Source: Bacteroidota bacterium (GTDB lineage Bacteria > Bacteroidota > Ignavibacteria > Ignavibacteriales > Ignavibacteriaceae). Taken from it: a DNA stretch of 64,000 nt. Numbering within the stretch: position 1 is the stretch's first letter; every line of letters begins with the position of its first letter. The notes beneath the pieces are model-generated. The model was given only the letters and a program-made list of their open reading frames with translations, ran no database searches and was not told the DNA's origin. Below, one piece after another: positions 8,707-17,369 of this stretch. The stretch spans positions 62,001 through 126,000 of the forward strand of contig JAKALM010000008.1 of the NCBI GenBank assembly GCA_021824145.1. The letters run 5' to 3'. The position numbers and the translations under genes are program-made.

Positions 8707-10797
8707 TTATTTAAAAAGTGAAGTAAATCTTTTAACAATTCTATTATTATTAACCGCTATTGAAACTGCTCGCTTTGTTCCAACTATTATCATTAACTTA
8801 GATGCGCGTGTTACTGCGGTATAAAGTAAATTTCTTTGAAGCATTATATATTGAGATGTTGTTAAAGCAAGTATAACACAAGGGTATTCGCTGCCCTGGC
8901 TTTTATGAACCGTTACCGCATAGGCAAGAGTAATTTCATCGAGATCCGAAGTATCGAGAATGAAAGATTTCCCACTGAAGTCAATTGTTAATAATTTTTT
9001 TTCAGAATTCCCGCCAATTACTATTCCAAGATCGCCATTAAAAATTTCTTTTTCATAATTATTTTTCAACTGCATTACTTTATCGCCAACTTTATAATTA
9101 TAACCGCCGTGTTTTAATATTAATTCACCATTGTTTAAACCGGATTGTAATATATTATTCAAAGTATTAGTTCCTGCTTCTCCACGATGCATTGGACTTA
9201 ATACTTGGATATCACTTATAGGATTAAAATTATATTTAGTGGGAAGCCGATTCTTGCAAAGGTCCAAAATTAATTCCGGAATTTTCTCTTCATTATTTTC
9301 TTCAATGAAAAAGAAATCGCTTTCCAGCCCATTAGAAAAATTCGGAAATATTCCTTTGTTAATTTGATGAGCAGCTAAAATAATTTGACTTTCTTCAGCT
9401 TGCCTAAATATTTTTGTTAATGTAACTACTGGAATTAACCCAGAGATGATAAGATCATGAAGAACATTCCCTGGCCCTACTGAAGGAAGCTGATTAGTAT
9501 CACCTACAAGTATAAGTGTAGTTGATTCGTTTATTGCTTCTAGAAGGTTATACATCAAAAAAGTATCCATCATCGAAACTTCATCAATTACTATCAGATC
9601 AACTTCAAGTTTGTTGTCACTATTAAAATTAAATAAGTTTAGCGTCGGATTGTATTCAAGCAATCTATGAATAGTTTTTGCCTCTTTGCCGACGACTTCA
9701 CTCATTCGTTTTGCTGCCCTTCCTGTTGGCGCAGCTAGTAGAATTTTTTTCTTTAAGATGCCATAAAGATTGATTATTCCTTTTAACGTTTCCGTTTTAC
9801 CGGTTCCTGGTCCGCCGTTGAGAATAAGAATCTTATTTTCAAGCGAACATTTAATTGCCAGAACTTGTTCCTCAGAAAATTTATAAGAAATTGATTTCAA
9901 AAGATTTTCAGATTCAATTGTTTTTTCAATTTTTTTGTATAAAAGTTTTTTAATTGAACTTGCAATACCTGCTTCAGCATAAAAAAGATATGCAAGATAA
10001 ATTTTATTGTCTTTTATAATTATTTCGCCATCGCTTTCAAGATCAATTAGCATTTGATCTGCGTATGCAAGTTCGAAATCAAGCATTTGGTTGCAATGCT
10101 TAATTAGATCCTCAAGCGGAAGAAAAACGTGGCCATTTTTAGCAGCTTCATTTAAGATAAAAATAATTCCTGCTTTTATTCTAAATGGATGATTATGGCT
10201 TATGCCAACATCTTGCCCAATTTTATCGGCAAGCTTAAAACCGATGCCCCAGACATCATAAGTTAACTTATAAGGATTTGTTTGAACTATTTTAACAGAA
10301 TTTTCACCGTAAGTTTTATAAATTTTCATTGCAATGCCGGAAGTAATTCCTAATGATTGGAGTGCAATCAATGTATTTTTAATTCCTCGCTGTTCCTCCC
10401 AGCTTTTTTTAACTTGTTCAATTTTTCTTTTACTAAATCCTTTAATCTCACTAAGCTTTTCAATATCATTATCCAGAATATCCAGAGTTTTACTGCCAAA
10501 TTTTTCAACTATTTTTTTTGCTGTTCTTTCTCCAATTCCTTTAATAATTCTGGAACCGAGAAATTTAATTATTCCTTCTTCAGAAATAGGTAAATGAATT
10601 TTAAAATTTTCGGCTTTAAATTGTTTTCCAAACTTTGAATGAGTAACCCAATCACCATTAAATTCAACTATTTCACCTGAAGTAAATTTGGGAAGAATGC
10701 CAATGATTGTTGTTCCATCTTCTAACTTAACAACACTATAACCGGAATCGGAATTATGGAAAACGTAAACATCAACAATACCTTTTATTGTAGTCAT
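8707..10797 (-). CDS. recD2: RecD2-type ATP-dependent DNA helicase
   Basis: 696-residue superfamily 1B helicase, moving 5' to 3' on DNA, acting in recombination or repair without RecB/RecC partners. An N-terminal OB-like part is followed by helix-hairpin-helix repeats (about 85-200, with GSRIIKGIGERTAKKIVEKFG). The helicase core carries Walker A GGPGTGKTET (about 328-337), Walker B VIDEVSMMD, motif III VGDTNQLPSVGPGNVL, and motif VI LAYAVTVHKSQGSEYP near the C-terminus. The N-terminal HhH region distinguishes RecD2 from the RecD subunit of RecBCD. Length is slightly below the usual 720-790. No recB or recC is nearby. It converges with the protease gene and shares its terminator. Confidence 0.93.
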   Translation of the reverse strand: MTTIKGIVDVYVFHNSDSGYSVVKLEDGTTIIGILPKFTSGEIVEFNGDWVTHSKFGKQFKAENFKIHLPISEEGIIKFLGSRIIKGIGERTAKKIVEKFGSKTLDILDNDIEKLSEIKGFSKRKIEQVKKSWEEQRGIKNTLIALQSLGITSGIAMKIYKTYGENSVKIVQTNPYKLTYDVWGIGFKLADKIGQDVGISHNHPFRIKAGIIFILNEAAKNGHVFLPLEDLIKHCNQMLDFELAYADQMLIDLESDGEIIIKDNKIYLAYLFYAEAGIASSIKKLLYKKIEKTIESENLLKSISYKFSEEQVLAIKCSLENKILILNGGPGTGKTETLKGIINLYGILKKKILLAAPTGRAAKRMSEVVGKEAKTIHRLLEYNPTLNLFNFNSDNKLEVDLIVIDEVSMMDTFLMYNLLEAINESTTLILVGDTNQLPSVGPGNVLHDLIISGLIPVVTLTKIFRQAEESQIILAAHQINKGIFPNFSNGLESDFFFIEENNEEKIPELILDLCKNRLPTKYNFNPISDIQVLSPMHRGEAGTNTLNNILQSGLNNGELILKHGGYNYKVGDKVMQLKNNYEKEIFNGDLGIVIGGNSEKKLLTIDFSGKSFILDTSDLDEITLAYAVTVHKSQGSEYPCVILALTTSQYIMLQRNLLYTAVTRASKLMIIVGTKRAVSIAVNNNRIVKRFTSLFK

Positions 10798-10915
10798 GAA
10801 AGTTTAGGAAAAAAATTGTTTGAATTTAATTAATTAAATATAGGATTCTTCTCGAAAAGAATTTCTTGATAATGATGAAGAAATTTATAAAAGGTAAACA
10901 AAAAAATCAGAATGA

Positions 10916-11380
10916 TTATTTTGAATTTTTATATTTTCCGACTAGCTTACCTTTACCAACAATGTGCCCTTCCATTGCTTTTAAAATTTCATTTTTAGTA
11001 GAGCCCGGAACTAGAGGCAAGCCTCTATCTAAAGCAAAAATCTTAAATGCAAAATGATGAACTCCGGATTGATTACAAGGACCAGTGTATCCAATTTTTC
11101 CAAAATCATTTGTACCAATACAAACCTCATCTGGCACATTTCGCACCGTAGTAATATCTTCTTGAAGCTGCATAATAAAAGATGGAATATTAAATAAAAT
11201 CCAGTGAATTGGAGTTCCATTTTTATCATCAAGATCTTCAAGTAGGATTACAAATGATTTTACTTTTTCATTGTCGCAAGTCCATTTTAGCTGCGGTGAA
11301 ATATTAGCACCGGCGCACGTGTATTTTACCGGGATAAAATCATTATTTTTAATTTCTGGGCTTTTTATGATTAGTTCCAT
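10916..11380 (-). CDS. YbhB/YbcL-family Raf kinase inhibitor-like protein (PEBP fold)
   Basis: 154-residue cytosolic protein of the phosphatidylethanolamine-binding protein family. Conserved pieces are IPVKYTCAGANISPQLKW at the N-terminus, the ligand-pocket segment DLDDKNGTPIHWILFNIP (D-x-D and the P-x-HW motif), GYTGPCNQSGVHHFAFKIFALD, and the basic C-terminus GKLVGKYKN. Bacterial members have no firmly established role; some bind small anions or phospholipid head groups. The ATG follows AAGGGG with a short spacer. It is separated by 118 bases from the helicase gene and probably has its own promoter. Confidence 0.93.
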   Translation of the reverse strand: MELIIKSPEIKNNDFIPVKYTCAGANISPQLKWTCDNEKVKSFVILLEDLDDKNGTPIHWILFNIPSFIMQLQEDITTVRNVPDEVCIGTNDFGKIGYTGPCNQSGVHHFAFKIFALDRGLPLVPGSTKNEILKAMEGHIVGKGKLVGKYKNSK

Positions 11381-11830
11381 GTACCCCTTTCATAAATTTT
11401 TGATGTATAAAATTCTATAAATATCTTACAAAAGGCAATAAAAATCTTATACATAAATAAATTTTTATTTTTTAAGATCGTTTAATCTCTTTTTTGTGGA
11501 AAAAATCACTCATTAAAAAGGATACTAAAAATTAAGATTGACAATTGCTATAAAGAAAATTAGATTGTAGTTGGCAGCAATAAAGGATTTCAAATTTGCT
11601 AAAATCTGCAAAAATTTCACTTCAATTAAAATCAATAATTATAAAAAACATGAAAGGAATAACTGTATTTATTTAAACATATTCATGTTAAATTAATTTA
11701 AAGGGAGGGAAAAATTAAAAAACTAACGTATGTGTTCAAATTTCCATTCGGAAAAAATAATTCCGAGCAAATGTTATTTAATTACAAATTCATAATTTCA
11801 TAAACCTAATTCCAACTCGAAGGAGGAGGT
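11381..11830. other. Gene-free region between the PEBP and BCAM0308-type genes
   Basis: 450 AT-rich bases acting as a divergent promoter region. Visible: a strong Shine-Dalgarno-like GGGAGGG at 11703-11709 followed by an open 29-codon frame that starts with ATT rather than a usual start codon, and a 6-bp inverted repeat TCGGAA/TTCCGA near 11750-11775. No convincing gene. Confidence 0.5.
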
Positions 11831-12316
11831 ATGAATATCAAAAGCTCGCATAAAAGGATAGACAGATTAATCAAAGAAAGAAGAAAAGATGTATACTTGG
11901 GAACAAGCACTCTTCCGGCTGAAAGTATATGTATTGATTGTGGTGCTACATTTAATAATGGCAGGTGGACATGGAAAGAAACTACAAATGTTATTAAGAA
12001 GACTGTTTGTCCAGCATGCAAAAGAATTTCTGACAATTATCCAGCTGGTTTTATAGAATTAAAAGGAAGATTTTTCAGCGATCATGAAGAAGAGATTGCT
12101 AATTTAATAATGAATACAGAAAAACTTGAGAAAAAAGACAGGCCACTGGAAAGAATTATGGAAATGAAGTTTAACAAAAATCATGCAACGTTAACAACAA
12201 CTGGTATTCATATTGCACGCAGGATTGGTGAAGCTTTAGCAAGATCATATCAGGGCAATTTTACCTTTCAATATGGCGAAGGAGAAAAAAGTATAAGAGT
12301 TTATTGGGAAAGATAA
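11831..12316 (+). CDS. BCAM0308-family zinc-binding protein
   Basis: 161 residues, cytosolic. Two CxxC pairs (CIDC near residue 36 and CPAC near residue 58) can hold a structural zinc, like a rubredoxin-type knuckle in NMD3-like proteins. The C-terminal half contains TTTGIHIARRIGEALARSYQG and a FQYGEGEKSIRVYW end, which recalls a KH-like RNA-binding fold. I recognise the overall pattern as the BCAM0308 family, whose role is not established; ribosome or RNA association is an inference. A very strong AAGGAGGAGGT site precedes the ATG, and a clear terminator follows, so the gene is a single transcription unit, probably well expressed. Confidence 0.8.
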   Translation: MNIKSSHKRIDRLIKERRKDVYLGTSTLPAESICIDCGATFNNGRWTWKETTNVIKKTVCPACKRISDNYPAGFIELKGRFFSDHEEEIANLIMNTEKLEKKDRPLERIMEMKFNKNHATLTTTGIHIARRIGEALARSYQGNFTFQYGEGEKSIRVYWER

Positions 12317-12338
12317 ATTGCAAATGGTTTTTTCATTT

Positions 12339-12379
12339 AAAGAGGAGAATCGGATCATTTTCGTTCTCCTCTTTTTTTA
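12339..12379 (+). terminator. Intrinsic terminator after the BCAM0308-type gene
   Basis: 11-bp stem AAAGAGGAGAA / TTCTCCTCTTT with a 14-base loop followed by T-rich DNA. Confidence 0.9.
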
Positions 12380-12440
12380 TTTAAAATTGCAGTCAAATTT
12401 TGTTTAATGAAAAAATAGAATTTGTTTATAAATTAATTAA

Positions 12441-12477
12441 ATTAAAAACCTTTAATGAATTCCAAAAAGGTTTTAAT
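12441..12477 (+). promoter_or_regulatory. Inverted repeat just upstream of the GH125 gene
   Basis: Arms ATTAAAAACCTT and AAGGTTTTAAT (complementary except for one bulged A) enclose a 14-base spacer and end 18 bases before the start codon. It could be an operator or a 5'-leader hairpin covering the ribosome binding region. No regulator gene is adjacent. Confidence 0.45.
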
Positions 12478-12495
12478 ATTTAAATATAAAATTTT

Positions 12496-13923
12496 ATGTC
12501 AACAAGAAGAGATTTTATTAAAACAAGCGGGCTTGCATTTGCAGGTTTATCTTTATCAAAATATAATTTTTCATCAATTTCAATTATGAAAAATTTTATT
12601 TCGCAAAGGCCATTACTTAGTGAACGAAAATTTAAAAGCGATGCAGTTGAAAATAAAATTGAAGAGGTTAAGCAAAATATAAAGGATGAAAAACTAGCGT
12701 GGATGTTTGAAAATTGTTATCCCAACACGCTTGATACTACTGTTAATTTTCAATTCCTAAATGGCAAACCAGATACGTTTGTAATTACAGGCGACATCAA
12801 TGCAATGTGGCTCCGAGATTCATCTGCACAAGTCTGGCCATATCTACCATTAGCAAACGACGATGTTAAACTTAAACAACTTCTTGCTGGAGTAATCAAT
12901 AGGCAAACCAAATGCATATTGATTGATCCTTACGCAAATGCATTTAATTTTGGACCTACCGGAAGTGAATGGGATAAAGATTTGACAGAAATGAAACCCG
13001 AGCTCCATGAAAGAAAATGGGAACTCGATTCTCTTTGCTATCCGATTAAACTTGCACATGGTTATTGGAAAACTACGAATGATATTTCCTGCTTCGATTC
13101 AAAATGGATTGAGGCAATGAAACTTGTTTTAAAGACTTTTAAGCAGCAACAGAGGAAAGATGGACATGGCCCATATAAGTTTCAAAGAATTACCGCATGG
13201 CAACCAGATACTGTTCCCGGTAGCGGCTATGGAAATCCGATTAAACCAGTTGGATTGATCTGTTCAATCTTTAGACCTTCGGATGATGCAACAATTTTTC
13301 CTTTTTACATTCCGTCAAATTATTTTGCTGTTGTTTCGTTAAGACAACTTTCCGAAATGTTTGTAAAAATATTTAACGATAAAAATTTTGCCCAGCAATG
13401 TTCTACGCTGGCCGATGAAGTTGAAAATGCTTTAAAAATTTATTCACTTACCAATCATCTAAATTTTGGCGAAATGATCTCATATGAAGCTGATGGTTTC
13501 GGCAATCAACTTTTCATGGATGATCCTAGTTTTCCAGGACTTTTATCTCTTCCATACTTTGGATGTATTTCTGAATCAAATCCTATTTATCAAAACACAA
13601 GAAAGTTTATTTTAAGCGAAAGTAATCCTTACTTCTTTAAAGGGAAATTTGGGGAAGGAATTGGAAGTCCTCATACCGGCATGGGAAAAATCTGGCCATT
13701 AAGTTTAATTATGCGTGCCCTTACTTCAGAAAATGATGAAGAAATTTCTTCATGCTTAAAAACATTAATTAAAACGGATGCAGATTCAGGTTTCATTCAT
13801 GAATCTTTCGATGCTGATAATCCTAGAATATTTACCAGAAAATGGTTTGCTTGGGCAAATACACTTTTCGGCGAATTAATTATAAAACTTCATCAAGAAA
13901 AACCATATTTACTTAAAGTTTAA
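12496..13923 (+). CDS. Glycoside hydrolase family 125 (exo-alpha-1,6-mannosidase), twin-arginine-like leader
   Basis: Metal-independent inverting exo-alpha-1,6-mannosidase acting on mannose chains of N-glycans or mannans. The family hallmark is DTFVITGDINAMWLRDSSAQVWPYL near residues 93-117 (only the key part is quoted), followed by INRQTKCILIDPYANAFN and SPHTGMGKIWPLSLIMRAL in the C-terminal half of the (alpha/alpha)6 barrel. The N-terminus MSTRRDFIKTSGLAFAG carries a Tat-type RR motif, suggesting export across the inner membrane. 475 residues fits the family. GH47 follows 54 bases later on the same strand; the pair probably removes alpha-1,6 and alpha-1,2 mannose from the same glycan. Confidence 0.93.
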   Translation: MSTRRDFIKTSGLAFAGLSLSKYNFSSISIMKNFISQRPLLSERKFKSDAVENKIEEVKQNIKDEKLAWMFENCYPNTLDTTVNFQFLNGKPDTFVITGDINAMWLRDSSAQVWPYLPLANDDVKLKQLLAGVINRQTKCILIDPYANAFNFGPTGSEWDKDLTEMKPELHERKWELDSLCYPIKLAHGYWKTTNDISCFDSKWIEAMKLVLKTFKQQQRKDGHGPYKFQRITAWQPDTVPGSGYGNPIKPVGLICSIFRPSDDATIFPFYIPSNYFAVVSLRQLSEMFVKIFNDKNFAQQCSTLADEVENALKIYSLTNHLNFGEMISYEADGFGNQLFMDDPSFPGLLSLPYFGCISESNPIYQNTRKFILSESNPYFFKGKFGEGIGSPHTGMGKIWPLSLIMRALTSENDEEISSCLKTLIKTDADSGFIHESFDADNPRIFTRKWFAWANTLFGELIIKLHQEKPYLLKV

Positions 13924-13977
13924 TTAAATTAATTTTAAATTCAGAAAAATATTTTATATCAATAGAAGAAACACGAA

Positions 13978-15363
13978 ATGAAAATTTCAAGATTAATTTT
14001 CCCAATTTTTATTTTAATTCTAATTTTATCTACCAATCAAATGGCAGCTAATAAAATTCAAAATAATTTAGATAAGCAAAAAATTAATAAAGCAAAATTA
14101 GCAGAAGAAGTTAAAAAACAATTTCTTCATGCTTGGGAAGGTTATAAAAAATATGCTTGGGGCCATGATGAATTAAAACCAATTAGCAAAAGTTATAAAG
14201 ATTGGTATGGTGTTTCTCTTCTAATGACTCCAGTTGACGCCTTTGATACTATGACTTTAATGGGGTTAAAGAAAGAAGCCAATGAAGCAAAAGAATTAAT
14301 TTTAGACAGCCTCTCATTCAACAAAGATATTTATGTAAAGAATTTTGAAATTACAATTAGAATGCTTGGCGGATTATTATCGGCTTATGAGCTTGATCAT
14401 GACAAAAGATTTTTAAGTCTCGCCGAAGATCTTGGAAATAGATTGCTGCCGGTATTCAATTCAAAAACCGGAATGCCTTATATGTTTGTAAATTTGAAAA
14501 CTGAAAAAACAAAAGGTGAGGTAAGCAATCCAGCCGAAATAGGAACTCTATTAATTGAATTTGGAACGTTAAGCAAATTGACTGGTAAATCCGTTTACTA
14601 TAACAAGGCAAAAAATGCTTTAGTCCAATTATATAATCGAAGATCAAAAATTGGTTTAGTGGGATCATCCATTAATGTGGATACAGGCGAATGGGTAGAT
14701 ATGGAAAGCCATATCAGCGGAGGAATAGATTCTTATTATGAATATCTTCTAAAAAGTTGGAAGCTTTTTGGCGATAAAGACTGTAAGAAGATGTGGGAAA
14801 CAAGTATTAAAGCGCTTAACAAATATTTAGCTGATTCTACTTCAACTGGATTTTGGTATGGCCAAGTTGATATGAACACAGGGGAAAAAAAATCTACAAA
14901 TTTTGGCTCACTTGATGCATTCTTTCCAGCAGAGCTTGCTTTAAGTGGAGATATTAAAAGAGCTGAAGAGCTTGAAAATTCTTGTTATAAAATGTGGAAC
15001 CTCGAGGGAATTGAACCAGAAGAAATAAATTTTTCAAACATGAAAATTCTTTATCCTCAATATTTCCTTCGCCCGGAAATTATTGAATCGGCTTATTACC
15101 TTTATCATTATACACATGATGAGAAATATCTTGAAATGGGAAAAACATTTGTTAACAACATAATAAAATATTGTAGAACTGATGCAGGATTTGCAGAATT
15201 AAAAAATGTGGTTACTAAAGAGAAGCAAGATTCGATGGAAAGTTTTTTTCTTGCCGAGACTTTAAAGTATCTATACTTATTATTTTCCCCTGAATCTACT
15301 TTAAATTTCAATAAAATAATCTTTAATACAGAGGCTCATCCATTAAAAAGATATTATAAATAA
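13978..15363 (+). CDS. Glycoside hydrolase family 47 (alpha-1,2-mannosidase), secreted
   Basis: Calcium-dependent inverting alpha-1,2-mannosidase; the family is best known from eukaryotic ER/Golgi N-glycan processing, with few bacterial members studied. Signal peptide 1-24 (ending NQMAAN). Family marks: AWEGYKKYAWGHDELKP, TPVDAFDTMTLMGL (acidic residue after the YG-S-L-L region), FEITIRMLGGLLSAYEL, SNPAEIGTLLIEFGTLSKLTG, ESHISGGIDSYYEYLLKSW, FLRPEIIESAYYLY, and the C-terminal FNTEAHPL, whose Thr coordinates calcium in this family. 461 residues is the usual size of the catalytic domain. It forms a pair with the GH125 gene upstream. Confidence 0.94.
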   Translation: MKISRLIFPIFILILILSTNQMAANKIQNNLDKQKINKAKLAEEVKKQFLHAWEGYKKYAWGHDELKPISKSYKDWYGVSLLMTPVDAFDTMTLMGLKKEANEAKELILDSLSFNKDIYVKNFEITIRMLGGLLSAYELDHDKRFLSLAEDLGNRLLPVFNSKTGMPYMFVNLKTEKTKGEVSNPAEIGTLLIEFGTLSKLTGKSVYYNKAKNALVQLYNRRSKIGLVGSSINVDTGEWVDMESHISGGIDSYYEYLLKSWKLFGDKDCKKMWETSIKALNKYLADSTSTGFWYGQVDMNTGEKKSTNFGSLDAFFPAELALSGDIKRAEELENSCYKMWNLEGIEPEEINFSNMKILYPQYFLRPEIIESAYYLYHYTHDEKYLEMGKTFVNNIIKYCRTDAGFAELKNVVTKEKQDSMESFFLAETLKYLYLLFSPESTLNFNKIIFNTEAHPLKRYYK

Positions 15364-15374
15364 TATAAAAATTT

Positions 15375-17033
15375 TTAAGGTTTGTAAGATTTATTCAAAT
15401 CGCCTGTAGTTAGAGTTTCTATGTCTTCAACAACATTTGAATTAGTAATTGATATGATTACTGGTGTTGAGAATATCCAATCAGATTTATTGAATGAATT
15501 AATTAAATGAGTAAATCTTCGCGCTATTAATAATGCATCCGTAGCATTAATTTGTCCGCTATTGTTTACGTCTCCCGCCTTCAATTGAAGTGAATCAAGA
15601 GAAGTTAAATGAGAAAAATATCTTGCTGCCATTAAAGCGTCTGTGGAATTAACTCCCCCCCATTTTCCATTTCCGAAAGCAGTTAATGTGTATGTTCCAG
15701 GGCTAAGATTTTCAAACACATAATTTCCGTTTGTATCAGAAGTTGTTGTCAATGTATCAGTACTGCTTATAAGTTTTAACTCAACATTTTCTATAGGCAG
15801 CATTGCAGAATTTTCATAAACTACTTTTCCAGATAATTGGAAAAGATTTAAAGAATTATTTAGCTCAACTGTCCCGCCATCAGGTATTACATGAATTCTG
15901 ACATAAGTATTAATTCCATCGGAAAAGGTGATAACTTGTGACGTATTCTCTCCTTGAGTAACTTGAACATTTGTCCAATCTGAAGGAACTGTAACATCAA
16001 CCGTAAGCGGATAATTATAAATTGAATCATCCAATCCATCAATCGGATCAAATTGAATTTCTGAATTTGTTGAAACTATTAAATTATAAGAAAAATTTTC
16101 GCGCTCTTTAATATACCTTGTAACATTACCAAAAGTTTCTACCCAAACTAAATTGCTGTCTGATTTTTGCTTTATCCATTCAGCTAATTGATCTAGCCAT
16201 TCTTTAGAAACAGGATAATACAAACTAGAATCAGCTCCAGAAGAAATTTCAGAAAATGGAACAACTTCATGTGCTAAAAAAACTGTCCACAATCCTTTTG
16301 CAATAGTATTATTTTGTAATGTTTGAGTGTAATTATTAAATTCATCCTGATCATCGCTTAATGTATTTCTCGGTTGATCAAATTTTATATCTCCAGAGCC
16401 AACCCTAAACCAATTCATTCCACTTATAGTTGATGAATCCGAATATGTTCCGCATGATCTTGCTGATGCATAATACAACTTTGCTACATTTCTTACAGAA
16501 TCATTATTATTACAATATGGATAAGCTAAGGATGTGATTTTTAAATTGGGGATCTTCTGCTCAATTTTAACTTTTGATTGATATAATTCATAAGTAATTG
16601 TTCCGGGAGTATTTTCATCTCCAACTTTCAGAGAGGTTAAATCGGGATGTGTAACTGTGTGATCTCCAATTTCATTTCCTTCAGCATAAAGTTCCTGAAA
16701 TTCTGGCCAGGTTCCATATCTCCAAATAAGCGGCGGAGAATCTACAAGAACAGAACTAATTACAAAATATGTTGCATGAAAATTATATTTGTTCATCACT
16801 GGTCTTACATTATCATACTGCGATTGTAATCCATCATCAAACGTAAATGAGAATGCCGATTTTTTATCATCTGCCCAAGTTTTTACACTAACATTTCCAA
16901 CAGATGAAATTGATTTTTTATTATTAGAAAAAGCATTTTGAATGTTGCTGTGATTAGTTTGTGCAAAATTATTTCCGCATATTGAAAGCACTATCATTGT
17001 GCCAAATATTTTTAATAAAATGAATTTTTTCAT
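15375..17033 (-). CDS. Secreted polysaccharide deacetylase (CE4/NodB) with CnaB-like and dockerin-like C-terminal modules
   Basis: NodB-type domain (about 45-310): SFTFDDGLQSQ carries the catalytic D-D pair, and DHTVTHPDL gives the H-x-x-x-HP zinc motif, so removal of acetyl groups from N- or O-acetylated glycans is expected. Next comes a beta-sandwich, then a CarboxypepD_reg/CnaB-like module (LSGKVVYENSAMLPIENVEL, SDTNGNYVFENLSPGTYTL). Finally a pair of dockerin-type repeats: a degenerate one (GKWGGVNSTDALMAARYF) and a good one (GDVNNSGQINATDALLIARRF, Ca-loop D-x-N-x-S-G-x-I-N-x-x-D). I used the ATG at 17033, nine codons inside the open frame, because the signal peptide MKKFILLKIFGTMIVLS begins there with AGAG in front. 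It converges with the GH47 gene. Confidence 0.9.
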   Translation of the reverse strand: MKKFILLKIFGTMIVLSICGNNFAQTNHSNIQNAFSNNKKSISSVGNVSVKTWADDKKSAFSFTFDDGLQSQYDNVRPVMNKYNFHATYFVISSVLVDSPPLIWRYGTWPEFQELYAEGNEIGDHTVTHPDLTSLKVGDENTPGTITYELYQSKVKIEQKIPNLKITSLAYPYCNNNDSVRNVAKLYYASARSCGTYSDSSTISGMNWFRVGSGDIKFDQPRNTLSDDQDEFNNYTQTLQNNTIAKGLWTVFLAHEVVPFSEISSGADSSLYYPVSKEWLDQLAEWIKQKSDSNLVWVETFGNVTRYIKERENFSYNLIVSTNSEIQFDPIDGLDDSIYNYPLTVDVTVPSDWTNVQVTQGENTSQVITFSDGINTYVRIHVIPDGGTVELNNSLNLFQLSGKVVYENSAMLPIENVELKLISSTDTLTTTSDTNGNYVFENLSPGTYTLTAFGNGKWGGVNSTDALMAARYFSHLTSLDSLQLKAGDVNNSGQINATDALLIARRFTHLINSFNKSDWIFSTPVIISITNSNVVEDIETLTTGDLNKSYKP

Positions 17034-17369
17034 ATTCTCTGGTTTGTAGAAACTAAACAATTTAACTTACTAACCTTTTACAAAATTTTTATTTTTTTAA
17101 TTCTAGTGCAAAATAATGTTACTTTTGAACTATTTTGAGAAACAATTTTTAGATTGATACAAAAATCAACAAATAATTATCAAATAAATCGCTTAATTGG
17201 GCTTAATATTCGCTACATTTTGATGATCTCTATTCAATTATTCAAATACTGAGCCAACTTTAGTGTAAAAATCAACAGATTCGAATATTTCATTCCAAAA
17301 GATTTCCATCATAAATAAATTTTGCTATTTTATTGCCAGTCAAATTCTTAATAAAGCGTAAATAGAATT
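17034..17369. other. Divergent promoter region between the deacetylase and Memo-like genes
   Basis: 336 AT-rich bases without an ORF, strong hairpin or recognisable repeat. It should hold promoters for both outward-facing genes, but I cannot assign them. Confidence 0.5.

Noticed and set aside
11714-11803. 29-codon frame after a strong GGGAGGG site
   Set aside because: The spacing points to an ATT start, which is very rare, and the peptide has no features; more likely a chance ribosome-like site.
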